Shown piece after piece: positions 42,897-55,898 of a stretch of 64,000 nucleotides of DNA. The notes below the pieces were generated by a model. That model was not told the DNA's origin. It worked only from the letters and a program-made list of their open reading frames with translations, and did not search any database. Position 1 is the stretch's first letter; each line of letters begins with the position of its first letter. This DNA is from Rhynchosporium graminicola (lineage: Eukaryota; Ascomycota; Leotiomycetes; Helotiales; Ploettnerulaceae): the NCBI GenBank assembly GCA_900074885.1, contig FJUW01000003.1, positions 649,273 to 713,272 of the forward strand, given 5' to 3'. The position numbers and the translations under genes are program-made.

Positions 42897-43341
42897 TTAA
42901 TACTATGGACTCTTCTGTGACAGAAGGAATCTGGTGCTTTAAATCGTTGTAGATGATACCCATGCATATAGCATTTGAAGGAATAGAGTTTTGATCAATT
43001 CGGAGCTTTCAGATTAATCTATAAAATTTTGTGAAATCTCTCGTTTATAAAGACTTATTTCGAAACCATACTTATCTCTAGAATCAAAGGCAAATCTTTA
43101 CAAAGTAACATTCTTCTATTTATCGCCGGTCTTTGTGATTCTGACTCCTGAAATAGTGGTTTTCAAAAATGTAACCCTCTACCAGTACTGAAGCCTGACG
43201 TCACTGTAAGTCTGGAACTGCATCCTAGAATCACAAGCCATGGCGTACATCAAGTCAACAATCGCACCCTTTACCAATCAACATTCGATGGAGCACCGAT
43301 AGTCCGATTCCAACAATCGCCTCAATCTCAAGCTCGAGATC
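42897..43341. other. Intergenic, no gene seen
   Basis: AT-rich spacer ending in a pyrimidine-rich leader before the next ATG. No further feature. Confidence 0.5.
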
Positions 43342-45508
43342 ATGAGGGCAGCCTCTCGAACAGGCCTCACATGCCTCCGTCAAGCTATAACTCGAGTCCA
43401 TCCTACACTACAATGTCGCGCCCAAATCACCTCCCGACGAGCATACAGCAGTGGACGCCAGGGAGGTAGTAAGAGTAGATTCTTTCAGCCACCCCCCAGA
43501 AGAGTTGGATTAGTTCTGGCGTCAGCCGTAAGCTTGACACCAGCGGCGTTCGTAGAGCTGTCGGAGAAGGATAATGATGGTACGGAATACACGGCTGAGC
43601 AGCGCATGCTGCAGGCATCGCGAGCGGAGATCAAGAAGGAAGTCAAGGATGATTCGCATGGGATACGGCGTGTGAGGGACAGTATTGTCGTGTTTCTGGA
43701 TCTGTATCTTTGGGAGCCATTATGCACTGGCTTGCGCTTCTTGCATCTGGTTATCATTTTCGTACCTGTAATTGTTACGGTACCGATGTTGTGGATTGGA
43801 TATAGAGATAAGAAGAGGGATAATGAGAGGTCTGGAACGCTTTGGTGGTATTGGTTTTTGGTCAAGTCTATGGAACGAGCTGGGCCTGCTTTCATTAAGG
43901 TACGAGTCGCTTTGTATTCTCAAGAAATTATGCTAACAGAAGCAGCTTGGGCAATGGGCAGCTTCACGATCAGATATTTTCCCAGAACAGATGTGTGAAG
44001 TAATGTCTCAGTTGCACTCGAACGCACCAGCACACTCACTACAAGAGACAAGACGAATCATAAGACGAGCATTTGATGGTAGACCGTTCGAGGATATCTT
44101 CGAGGAGTTCGATGAGAAGCCATTGGGAGTTGGAGCCATTGCTCAAGTTTACAAGGCTAAATTGAAGCCTGATTTGGCTGCCCCAGGAGAGACGGATTTA
44201 CCAGAGGAACCTAGAAATCTGCGGAAGAACGTCAGGAAGAATGTGGATACTTTAATCAAGAGCACACCACAGCGAGTACCATCAACATATGTGGCGATCA
44301 AAGTTCTGCATCCTGGGGTAGAGAGGATGGTTCGAAGAGATTTACGTATAATGGGTTTTTTCGCTTCGGTGCTGAACATAATACCAACGATCGAATGGTT
44401 GTCTTTGCCAGATGAGGTCGAGCAGTTCGGAGAGATGATGAGATTGCAATTAGATCTACGGATCGAATCTGCCAATCTCACCATATTCAGAAAGAATTTC
44501 AAGGAGAGAACTACAGCCTGGTTTCCATATCCATACACGGCCTTCACAACCAGACAGGTTCTGGTCGAAGAATTCGCCCAAGGAATACCCCTTTCGGATT
44601 TTATGGAGAATGGTGGTGGGGTGTTCCAACAAGAAATTGCAGATGAAGGTCTAGATGCTTTCTTGAGGATGTTACTGCTCGACAACTTTGTCCATGCAGA
44701 TTTACATCCTGGCAATATCATGGTCCGATTCTACCAGTCCGAGCAACCTCGTTTGCCGTTCAGCAGGCATAAGGAAGAGGATCCACAAACCCAGCCCGAC
44801 GTCACTGAGCAAGTCCTTGCTCGACTCAGACCGTATAGACATAAGAAAGACACCAAGGCATGGGAGGCAGAGCTCTTGAAGATTGATAATGAAGGATTTA
44901 GACCACAATTAATATTCATCGACACAGGCCTCGTCACAGAGCTCAACGCCACAAACCGGAGGAACTTCTTGGATCTTTTCAAAGCAGTGGCTGAGTTCGA
45001 TGGCTACAAAGCTGGTCACTTGATGTGTGAACGTTGCAGACAGCCTGATGCTGTCATCGACCAAGAAATCTTTGCCTTGAAGATGCAACATCTTGTCCTG
45101 GGAGTCAAAAGCCGCACCCTGGCATTGGGCAATATGAAGATTGGAGATATCCTCAACGAAGTCCTTGGTATGGTTCGAAGCCATCATGTTCGGATGGAAG
45201 GCGATTTCGTCAATGTGGTTATCAGTATTCTCCTCTTGGAAGGTATAGGTAGAAGCTTGAACCCAGACATCGATCTGCTTTCTAGTGCCCTACCTATTCT
45301 GAGGCAGCTGGGTGCACAGAGCGGTGGAGGTATGATGAGGCAGGGAGATTTCTCCATGCTCAAGGTTTGGGTCGGCTTGGAAGCTAGGAAGTTCTTGCAA
45401 GCGAGCATCGAAGACGTAAGTTTCCCCTCTACTCGATGCATAGACTTGCTAATACTGGCGTAGGTTGAGAGATGTGTGAAATATGATCTGTTGTCACCGA
45501 ATGTATAA
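43342..45508 (+). CDS. Mitochondrial ABC1/ADCK2-type atypical kinase
   Basis: Three exons, 43342-43899, 43946-45415 and 45464-45508, give 690 residues. The Arg-rich N-terminus (MRAASRTGLTCLRQAI) is a mitochondrial presequence, and a hydrophobic segment follows at about 132-153. ABC1-family signatures are KLGQWAASRSDIFP (the KxGQ motif, from about 186, restored by splicing), VGAIAQVY, VAIKVLHPGV (nucleotide-binding Lys), NFVHADLHPGNI (catalytic loop) and FIDTGLV (metal-binding Asp). The layout with a long insert between catalytic loop and FIDTG fits human ADCK2 and yeast Mcp2 (YLR253W), which act in lipid or coenzyme Q homeostasis in mitochondria. A read-through of the last intron would end at 45463. 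Confidence 0.92.
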
Positions 45509-46268
45509 AAGGGATGTAATGGTATAGCTGGCGTCCGGGTTGATGGGAGCGTGTTAGCGGACCGTAATCTCTTCTATGGGCCATAGGAATGAATCCCTCA
45601 CAATGAATGTATCTCGTGAGTTAGAGAACTATCCTTGGTCTTCAAAGTCTCCTTATTGTACACCACATTCGAGTGACGCCTTTGATGCCGCTCAACTACA
45701 TTCTCTCATTCAATCTGACTCCGCCGAGAAGCTAGCCCAACGTCAGTCGATCTTCTGGACCCTGTGTCCCAGTATAAATTTCTGACACATTCTTTGCCTC
45801 CCTTCCTAGCATCAAGGTTGAGCTGTTTCTCCTCTGGAAAGTACGACATATGTCGCGATTGAAGTGTCCTTCCACTGAAGGTATTATATTCCAAGCTTTA
45901 ATAATAAGTTTATGTTTAAAGTCACAGGTTATCTGAGGGCATTTGTCGCAGTTAAAGGTCTCGGATTGAATCGTAGCTTTTAATCAACCCGAGAAGCAGA
46001 GTCCTGACTCAATTTAACAGAAATGAGATGGCCAGCCTCTCGTCAAGCTTGGGTATGTGTTTACATTTTATCGCCTATCCGCCAAGTCTCAAGTCAGTCA
46101 ACAACCATCAAGAACATCACTTGTCACCTTTGACAAGGTGAAATAATCACCGCCATATTACCCTGAAGATAGATTTTCCGACCCTAATCAAGTTCCGTTC
46201 CCTCACGCGACACAACCATCTGCAACCCCAACACCATCCTTCCATCCATTGGCAACAGTGTCTCAGCA
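45509..46268. other. Intergenic, no gene seen
   Basis: Spacer of 760 bp between two plus-strand genes. The last 100 bp are C-rich and leader-like. Confidence 0.5.
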
Positions 46269-49180
46269 ATGGCATCAACAGATCATCCACTGCCCGATTC
46301 TAAACGAGTCAGACCGTCCACTCCAATACCCTTTCTCGCAATCAAAGAAGGAAACGAAACAATGGCTCCTATCACTCCTCATCAGCCCGCCTCTGACGCC
46401 CCTGCGAACCCATTCGTAGATTCTCCAGACGAGGCGTCTCTCTACTCGATCACATCCGCGTTAGCTGCGACAGCAAATTTACACAGCTTACAAGCTACAT
46501 CTACGGCTACAGGCGACGCGCTTCAATCTAATAGTCCAGAGAATGGCACAGCTCCTCAAGACTTCGTTCCGACAATGACGAGCGATTTCCTCACTACAGG
46601 GCCGAAATCGAGTAGTTCCAAGTCAACGAGGAGTACTGTTCCACCCTCATACAGAACAAGTACGATTTTGGTCTCAAGCGCAGATGGCCATGCGATGAAA
46701 ATGCCCAATGCGATTGCAAATATAAATGCGAATCCGTTTGCAGACCCTGTACCACGCGTCCAAATTCAAGATGAATATGGCCCTTCAACACCCCTCCCAC
46801 ACTCGACACCATCTTATAATCAGAATCACACTGCAGGAGTCGGCATCCAACCTATATCTTCACCATACAGATCTTTCGCGCCAACACCGCCACCAAAGTC
46901 TCCCTCTCACGCGCCCGGCAGCAATCGCTGGACCAGCATCTCCTCAGTAACCAATCGCATCCATCTAGGAGTCAATTCCTCAGCCAACAGATCTAACAAC
47001 TCCCTGGCGCGCGAAGCATTAGCACGAGATTCTGCCATTCGTCAAGACATGCTCCTCACGAATGAACGTGCTAAGTCCTTGCAGCCTAGCCTCCAAGATC
47101 CGCATTTGAGACCCTCAGTAAGTATCGGTGGAGCCAGCTATTTCCTTTGTTGATTGGCACAATGTAAATTGGGGACATCCTTCCCTTCTTTCGAAACTCA
47201 TTTGATGACCTATACTGACTTCCTATTTCAGCCATCCGCCATCCGCGTCGCAGCCGAGCTCATCAGAGCCCGCGAAGCCAACGTCGCGTTTGGAGCCCAT
47301 GATGTTGTTAAATCACCTCTTTTCTGGATTGCAGTACTAGGTGTTCAGGTTGGGCTTGTGAGTACGTCTGCTGCTATCGCCGTTATCATTGAGACGGATC
47401 GACGAGGGGAGAGGGCTTACGTTGGTACGGGGAGGGCGTTCTGGCTCGTGATTAGTCTTTTGGTGTTCAGCGTCTCTGTAGTCGCTGTGTGGACGATCTG
47501 GTTGCGCAGGAGTGGTGCTGAGGAGGAAGGTATGCTGAGACGATTAGGATGTGATGAGGTTGGTTTGTTGGATAGAGCTGTGGCGAGAGATATGGAGATG
47601 GGTAGGATGGATGTCGCTGCTGGTGAGGGAGGAAGCATATCTAGTCTGAGAGAATCTCTGAGAAGCAGACCGAGAGCTGGTATGCCTTCTGCTGAGAGTT
47701 TGGCTACTGTCCGTACTAGAGATCCGGAGTGGCAGGCTATGTATGCTACGCCGCAAGAGATCTGGCAGGAGGAATCGCGAAAGAATTTGGGGGATACGCC
47801 GGTCAGAAGAGGAGCGTTTGGTATGCACAACGGTGGTGATCAACCTTGTGGCTTTGAGGAACAGCAAGTACTTCACCTTGGACAGCCGGTAACAACTCCA
47901 ACTTCTGCGCCTCTGTCACGCTCCGACAAAACCTGGGAGCAGCGATCAAATCCATCTCAGAAGCGAGCATCTTCCGCACATCCAACGGGCCTTACTCGCT
48001 CAGACAAGAGCTGGCCTCTTCGAAGTTCGCCAAACGCAGGTCCGTTCGCTGATGTTCCTCTCGAGCACCTGTCACCATGTCAGAGTCCCTCTCCAGCTTC
48101 CGACTATGAAGTACCCCAGCACCAAACACCACCACGCAACCAGCTCACTCTTGACACCACAGACCACTCTACGACTGCACCAATCACCATACCTACACCA
48201 ACCAATACAGATACTAACACCCACGCCCGCAGCCACGCCGACACCCTTGTCGAAATCCTCTCTCCTCTTTCCTCTTTGTCCAAAAGCGTTCACGACGCCT
48301 CTGAGTCCTCTGTCCCTCCACATCACCGCCCACAATTCATCCAAGCCCACCGCGTCGCAAGCCAAGAGCGTGTACGCAGTGTTCGAGAGAGAATAGACTC
48401 AAGCAGTCGATGTACCAGCTTTACCAGCACCAGCACATCCTCTCAGAACCGAGATGTATCGCTTATTCGAACAAACACACCTTCTTTCCCTCACAGTGAC
48501 AGAATGCATGAATATGTCATCGAATTAGAAGATAGAGGAGAAGTCGGAGTTGGATTTGGAGCATTAGGAGAGACAGAGAAAGAGCCAGACAAGCGGATCG
48601 GTCGACATAGATCAAGAAGCGTGGGACTAGATGGTTTGCTTGCAGATGTGACCCCGTTCCCGGAGATGGGCTTAGCGGATGGGATTGGAGGGAAGACACA
48701 CCAGCAACGAGCTAGAGATGTCCTTGCGGGCGTGAAAGGGCATTTTGCCACGAGAGAGCAGCGGGGTCCGAGAGGAAGGTCGCTGGGGAGTGTCGTCAGA
48801 GAAAAGATGGCGAAGTTGAAGGAGGCGGGTGTTGAGCCGTGAGTTAATCCCTTGATTTATCCCCCCTTTTACATCTTTCTCCATGCTTTAATTGTCAGGG
48901 GATAAATAACAACTGACACTTATCCAACAGTGATCCCGAACCAACACCTCCCATTCCGCAGACATACCAACAAGCCTACTCTCCTCTCCGCACTAATCCC
49001 GAGCGCGAACGATATCCTGAAACATTCATCATATGCGACGACTCACCTACGACAACGCCTAGCAGAATCCCCAGAAAGGTTACTCCTCTCCCGAAGCTCT
49101 CGCCCACGAGATCGCCTATCAAGACGGCAATCCGGGAGAATGTTGAACTCTCGTGTTCGTCTCTTTCTCGCATGGAATAG
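46269..49180 (+). CDS. Two-helix membrane protein with long disordered ends, 901 residues
   Basis: Exons 46269-47117, 47232-48838 and 48931-49180 join in frame (phases 0 and 2). The N-terminal 280 residues are Ser/Pro/Thr-rich and probably cytosolic. Two hydrophobic helices follow (FWIAVLGVQVGLVSTSAAIAV, about 310-332, and FWLVISLLVFSVSVVAVWTI, about 346-367) with a short loop. The long C-terminal part is disordered, with repeated SRSDKTW/TRSDKSW-like motifs and basic patches. The last intron (GTGAGT ... CAACAG) is well supported because it opens a Pro-rich frame ending SSLSRME; without it the protein would stop at 48842. No enzymatic motif was seen. The family is fungal and unnamed to me. 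Confidence 0.75.
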
Positions 49181-50538
49181 GAGCTCAAGGTTAGTTCAGG
49201 ACTGAGTTGTTACAGCGACACGTCTTTGATGGAATGGGCTTCCTTTCTCTTCCCGCTGAAAGAATGTCTGTCTCTCGCCTCCCTAATCATGTTCACACTT
49301 GCGCAACAGGACTTGCATAGCACGCGATAAGACAAGGCGACGCAAGATTAAGACAGAAACATGTTCATTCATCTCTCTGCCGCGGATTACATTTCCTTCC
49401 TCACAAACATCTATTCATGTCAAAGTGCCAACCTACGTCGCTTGCTTGCTGATCTTTTTTTGGTTTCGAAGTCATTTCGCGTGATGAGATTGTGGGAATT
49501 GATATGGACAGACCGATGGTTCACAATGGGTAGATCACTGGAGTAGTAATGTGAAGTGGGTTGTACGTTGACAGGTAGTCTTTTACGATTGATGGCTTTT
49601 TTGCAATTGTTGAAAACACGCTCATGCGTGCCGTGCCGCGCCTTTTCGTGGATTGTTCTTGTTTATTGTTTTCTAGTTTTGTCTCTGTGATGCATCGAGA
49701 ATTGAGACTGCTGCTGTTGACTTGCCAAGAAACGAAGCTATAGGACTTACACGATGACACATGTCGTACGCATAATTATCATTCGATTTAGGGCTAGCTA
49801 TTTCGGATTGTGGAATCGCGGAATACGGAACATGAGGGACATGACACGTGAAAGGAAGGAAGAAGAAGCATTTGTAAAAGCCCTCATGCTTTCATTTTAG
49901 GCGATCTGAAAGACCATGTTGCCCAACACATCATCCAGACCCTGCAGGCCCTCTAGAAAAGCTATTTAGCTCTTCTGCCAGCCCCGCGAGTTCTCCACTC
50001 CCTCTACGATCTAAGTAGCGACAGGCACAGCACAGAACTCTCCTCTTCCTTCCCCAATTATCAGAAGATATGGAAAGGTGTGGCGCTCGGAGACTTCACA
50101 AGCCTCTCTTTGTATCTCTTCTACTCCTCCCTCTCTGCCTCCCTCCCTCTCTCCTTTCCTACCTTTCTCCCTCACTCTCCCTCTTCCACCCGCTAGGCAT
50201 TCATTGCCACGTACTGCCATTATAGAGCGAAGGAGACAATATGAGAATCGGGTCGCAAGCGCTTTCCGCCAACTCAGCCGGCGAAACCAGCAGTTTGCGT
50301 TATTTTTGTCTGAAGAAGGGAAAACACTCCAGAAATCCAGAAATGCACTGACGTGCTAGTAATGTACGCGCGCAGACGAGTGATTGTGAGGTGGTATATG
50401 TACAAAAGAAAGAAAACATCATGCTGGCGGATAGTGGTACATTATTGACCATTGAATGGTTTGTAGTGGATCGATAGGTCAGGTAGTGTGTCCGTTGTTC
50501 AGACTCAGTGGAACACATGTAGGTTGTGATTTGCTGCT
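49181..50538. other. Intergenic between convergent genes; CT-rich tract
   Basis: About 1.36 kb without a supported gene. A dense CCTC/CTCC tract at about 50110-50190 accounts for a spurious frame on each strand. Confidence 0.5.
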
Positions 50539-53500
50539 TCACGAAGTGGACTTTGATGATGGGGTGTCCTGGCTGATGCTGGCTGCAGCAGGAGTAACCT
50601 CGGGGATTTGACTAGTTGGGAGGCCAAGGCTGTGAGGATCCTCTGTGATGATGGGATCGTCTTGTTTGGTGTCTGGATGGATTTCCACATCATCTCTCGA
50701 TTCCAACTCGGATCGTCCCTGTGATCGGGAGAAACGCATGGAGTCGTTGTCACCATATCCCCGCTCGACTGGAGACCAGCCTGCAATAGATCCTGCAATG
50801 ATGCCGGCCATGACTGTGGTGGCTCCGAGGGCGGAGTTGGATCGAGATCTATTGGTTCGGCCACGCTTGCGAGATTCGGGAGTAGGAGCTGGTGGCTGAG
50901 AGTTGAAGCTGTCATCCTGAGCCTCTCCATTGTTGGGCGTCTGAGGTTGGGAAGAGTTGCTCCTTGAACGAGAACCACTTCTGGAGCGAGGAAGCCAGGT
51001 GTCGCGAGCATCCTGCATCTTGAACCTCAAGTTGTTAAGCCGGCCTCCTTTGACCATCTTCAAAAAGCTGAGTTCTTCCTTGACGTCCGACAATGGCTGG
51101 GGGAAGTTGAATTGTTGTTCCTCATCCGAAATGGTGAGTTCCGGGCCCTTTGGCTTCTGCTTCAAGTATGCAGGTATCAATTTGACGAGGAGCTCATCGG
51201 GAATGCATCGAATTGCAGCTCCGACTGGAATGGACAAAAAGCCAAGTACAAGAGAGTATGCCCATTGTGCGCCATTAATATGGACAACGTTGAAGGCTTT
51301 TCCTCCAACAAATATGATCATAACTTGACCACCAACCATAACACAGTTGATTCCGATAAAGAAGATATTTCTGTGTAAGCCTTCAAAAATGTTGAACTTG
51401 TTGTCGAGACGACGATTGCTGCAGCATATTAGTAACGATCAAGCACTAGACGGATTTTTACTTACTTCCATTGGTTGAAGACTTGCATCCAAACAAAAGT
51501 GTTGAATACAAGAGTTCCAACTTGATCCTGTTCACGTTGTGTCTCGTATCCCAAGATTTTGTCCGCTCCAAAGTGAAGAAGCAGGGTGATTGCGAGCTGA
51601 TAGATCGACTGGCCGATGATCATCTTCCACATGGTCATGGTAATAAGAGGCGCGGACTTCGGATCAGGTTTTCGGTCCAGGATACTTTCGCTCGGCGGAT
51701 CTGTAGCCAAGGCTAAAGCCGCCATAGTATCCATAATCAGGTTAACCCATAGCAGCTGTACAGCAGTCAAGGCAGACTCTTCGCTACCGCTTGATACAGC
51801 AGTAATGAAAGTGAGGAGGACAGCGGTGATATTCACAGTGACCTGGAATTGAAGAAACTTCTTGACGGCATCATTGACAGCTCGTCCCCACATCATAGCC
51901 TTGACGATAGAAGCAAAGTTATCGTCCATAAGAATGATAGCCGATGCTTCCTTGGCAACTTCAGTGCCAGCAATTCCCATGGAAAAGCCGACATCGGCAG
52001 TTTTCAGAGCGGGTGCATCGTTCGTACCATCACCGGTGACAGCCACGGTTTCGCCGAGCTCCTTCAGACGCTTGACAAGGATGCGTTTATCTTCAGGGCT
52101 GGATCTTGCGAGAACCTGGAGGCGAGGGATGATCTGGTCCATCTTGGTCTTGTTCAGCTTTCGGAAGGTTGGACCTTCCATAACAATACCACCGGATGTG
52201 AAGATGCCACATTCTGTTGCGATAGCCTTTGCGGTGATCATATTGTCTCCTGTAACCATGCGTACAATGACTCCAGCCTTTTGGCATTTCTTGACAGCTT
52301 CACCAACTCCATCGCGAAGTGGGTCCTGAATACCAACAATTCCCAAAAGAACCATTTGTCTGAACACATCCTCAAAGACAACCTCACTGCGGTCCCCTTC
52401 AGCAGTTCTGGCTCCCATTGGAGGCCATTTATCGAAGTCGCGATACACAATGGCAATAGTTCGAAGGGATCGGGAAGCGTAGTTGTCAATGAGGTTTAGC
52501 AGAGTCTGGCGATTGTCGTCGGTCATTGGCGAACTTGATGGTTCCTGGGTAGGATCACGAATAACCTCAGAGCACTTCTCCAGCAGTATTTCCGATGCGC
52601 CCTTAACATAGAGTCTGTATTTGCCAGTTTCCAATTTGGTGACCACGCCCATACACTTTCGGCCAGAATCGAATGGAATTAGTTGGACAACGGGCACACT
52701 CGATCTCTCCTGACTGACCGAACTCATTCCAAGGAAATCACGTGCAAATATGAGCATAGCAGTCTCGGTTTTAGAGCCAATGAAGGTCTTTTCTCCGTCG
52801 ACCTCGCCTTCGAAAGCAGTAGAATTGAGTACAATCGACTGTGTCAACATCCGCTTGACGGCTGGATCCAGGGAAGAAATGACCTCTTGAGTTGGAATGT
52901 TTTCTCTAGGTTCTGAGTCCGGCTGCTTGCCCTTGTTGCTCGCAGAATCCGAGGCATCGGGAATGTCAACAGTGCCACCAAATCGAGAGCTCGTACCAAG
53001 TGTGCCGGCAACGACCAACATCTTGTTCTGTGTCAAGGTTCCAGTTTTGTCGGAACAGATCGTAGTAGCATTTCCCATTACTTCGCATGCCTTGAGATGT
53101 CGGACCAAGTTATTATCCTTAAGCATCCTAGTCGTCGCAAACGCCAAGGCGAGGGTGACAGCAAGTGGCAGGCCTTCGGGGACTGCAACTACGATGATGG
53201 TAACTGTAACGATGAAGATGCTAAGGAAATCCTGTCCTTTTTCGGTTGGCGTACCGTTATTACCCTTAAGGCGGACCAAAAACTCGATGAACAAGACGAC
53301 GAAGAGAAGTAGACCTGCAGCTCCTCCAAGTTTCGCAATGTATTCGGCAAGGGTGTTCAATTTGGACTGAAGAGGAGTGACTTCTGGGTCTTCCCGTAGG
53401 GACATGAGAGTCTTTCCGTAGCTTGAGTTGACGCCAGTGGACGTAACTATGAATGTGCCAACACCCTCAGTGACTTGAGCTCCGGAGAGAATGAAGGGAT

Positions 53501-55006
53501 CAAGCTTGCGAAGACTTTCATTGTTTTCGATGGCCGAGTAGACTTGATCGGCTGGATGCTTTCGAATCAGGTCAGACTCTCCCGTGGTTTGGGATTCATC
53601 GCATTTGACATTGTGTCCATCGATAAACACACCATCCACGGGGATCATGTCTCCAGGTTCCAGGAGCATGACGTCTCCCACAAGAACGTCGAAGACGGAT
53701 ATTTCGAGAGTGCGGCCAGATCTGATCACGTTGACATCGCGATCTTGCTTTTTCTTGTTTAACTTCACGAATTGTCGTTCCTTCTGATAGTCGTTCAAGG
53801 ATCCAACTACCACCACAATTACAATAGCCACGATAATAGCGACTCCCTCAACCCATTCGATTGCAGGATGCTCGGCATCGTGCTTTGTACCAACCGATTG
53901 ATAGATACCAACGGCCAAAGAAATCGCAGCTGCGACAGACAGCAGAATGAGGACCTTATCGTTGTACGTGATCCACATAATCTCAAGCAAGCTTTTTCCC
54001 TTCTTGACAGGCAATCTATTGTCCTTGAATATGCGCTTTCGGTCAAAAAAGGCATCTTTAGTGGATGAAGCTCTGGCTGGCGTGTCTCTCGAGCCCTTCG
54101 AATCTGTTATCATGATGAGCGTCTTCGAGTCGCCATTACTGATATTCTGCTCTCTTCTCCCAGCGGACGTCGCATCCTGGAACGATACCGTTCCATCCAA
54201 GTCGCTTTCGTCAATGCTCAATCCTGCATTGCGGTCTGTTCTGAGACCCTTTTCGAGTCCACGTAGACCACCCAATGCATAAAATGCTGCCAAACTTTTC
54301 GGATTTATGAGCTTATTCAGTTGCCCTGGGGAGAAAGCGAAGTTGCTTTCGTCGGTCGTAAAGTCTGCCTCGTGCCCAGGATCTGGTGACAATGCCTCTG
54401 GATCGTTCATGATCTCTTCATTACCTGGTGCTTTTCCAAATGCTCGGTCCTTGTCAGCCTGTGTGCTGTTGGCGAAAGTCTCTCCACTGTAATTCGTGTT
54501 CGTTTTATTATCTTCATCCGACTCAATTGAATTTTGTCTCGATCTCAAGCCTGGTACTGCAAGAAATCCGCCTGCTGTCTTGTCGCCCCCTCTCTCGCCT
54601 CCTCTTGATGTTGGTGAAGATACATTATGTGGAGATGTTGGTCTGCTTTCACGGCTCTCGAAGGACGTTGAGCCTCGAAGTTCTGGAACTGATATCCGGC
54701 TTGAGGTGCTGTTCTGGCTAGAATGCTGTGGTTTGCTGGGATGGACTCCAGTATCGAGAGGGCTTGAAGGGGCGCTCTGCAGTGTGGAGGGGGAGTTGGG
54801 CATGGCTCTCAAAGCTACTGCATCGCTGTCCATCGACTGTGGATGGCTGGTATTACTGACGGCGGAAGTGTCTATTGTTATTGTTGGCCTACGACACAGA
54901 ATTAGCAAGATGGAGCATGGAGCTGTATATCGTCCGAGGAGTCTCACGCTCTCTGTCTCCGGGGGCCTGATCCTGGTTCTGGCGAGACGCCCTTTGAATC
55001 TGCCAT
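50539..55006 (-). CDS. pmc1: Vacuolar Ca2+-transporting P-type ATPase, PMC1 type
   Basis: Three exons on the minus strand: 55006-54948, 54888-51466 and 51418-50539, giving 1453 residues. The pump moves Ca2+ from cytosol into the vacuole at the cost of ATP (type IIB). Features in order: a long disordered N-terminus (to about 340), TTGES (actuator, near 454), PEGLPLAVTLALAF (Ca2+-binding helix 4), SDKTGTLT (phosphorylated Asp near 633), MVTGDN, GDGTNDAP (near 971), and NLIMDTMAALALATDPP in helix 6. The short first exon MADSKGVSPEPG is chosen because it gives a clean splice to PTITIDTSA. An upstream in-frame ATG at 55124 would read through the intron. A basic Ser/Arg-rich tail of about 250 residues follows the last helix. 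Calcineurin/Crz1 control is usual for this gene. Confidence 0.95.
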
Positions 55007-55130
55007 GATTCGAGACTCTTGTGTATTTCTGGATTCGAAAAGAGAAGGATCGGTCGTCGGTACACACAGGCGCGGATCTTGGCAGGAGTTTGAATGGAAA
55101 GTATAGCTGTGTGTTATTCGGCATGCGCGA

Positions 55131-55139
55131 GAGGCTGTG
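55131..55139 (+). promoter_or_regulatory. Candidate Crz1/CrzA-type site upstream of pmc1
   Basis: GAGGCTGTG lies about 125 bp upstream of the pmc1 start and resembles the calcineurin-dependent element bound by Crz1 (a GNGGC core). It is a single short match, so it could be chance. Confidence 0.2.
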
Positions 55140-55870
55140 AAGAAAGAGCCCTAAGCTACACGAACAAAGTATAAGTATAAATGTATGAATATGACTCTCG
55201 GAGAGGAAAAAAGAGCTGTTGACTACATGTAAACATTGGGTGGAGGCTAATAAGCCAAGAAACTGTCGTACGCAGATTCATTGGAGCCATCTTGGCTGCT
55301 TGCCCTATTCACAGGCTTGTTCGTTTGACAGCTACAATAAAGCAGATGTACAGCAAATGACCATCGCCCAAAAGTAAGATGATTTGACAGCGGGGGAAGT
55401 TGTCTGTTAGAATCTCACCTGTCTTTCCGCGTGTTCTCAACCAGCGTGGGAACCCTGGTTGTCTTGTGGGGGATCGAGTACTTCGAGGACTTTCGAGTTA
55501 CAGGTTCGCTGAGAACGGGTGTCGTTTCAATGCAACATCAGCGGTATTCCATTAGGGCCTGCCGCGTCTATCATGGGCTCGCAGGATCAAGGGTGTTGAA
55601 CGGGCGACGAAGATGAGAGGAGGGGGAGAGTTTGAGAATAAGAAACAAGAAATGAACGGGCTTCTTTTTTGCCTTCTTCGGATATGGACCTCATTCGACA
55701 ACGACCTGGTGCTCCGGAGGCAGACGAGTATTACCTATGTACCATGGCAAGGTCCTGGTCGACAGAAGGGAAGGGATGGGACGAGAAGCGATGCTGGCGA
55801 GGTTGGGATTAACTGGTAGCGCGAAGAACGAGGCTGTGCTGGAGAGGGAGATACGCAGGACGTGCACTCG

Positions 55871-55898
55871 TGCAGCGCAGTGCAGCGCAGTACAGCGC
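55871..55898. repeat. GTGCAGCGCA short tandem repeat
   Basis: Three roughly 10-bp units of GTGCAGCGCA, the last with a G-to-A change. It resembles the GCACT repeat at 12.5 kb in composition. Confidence 0.7.

Noticed and set aside
55007..55124. Longer N-terminus of the calcium pump beginning at 55124
   Set aside because: It needs read-through of the first intron (54949-54889 region); the MADSKGVSPEPG exon splices cleanly and looks like a normal N-terminus.
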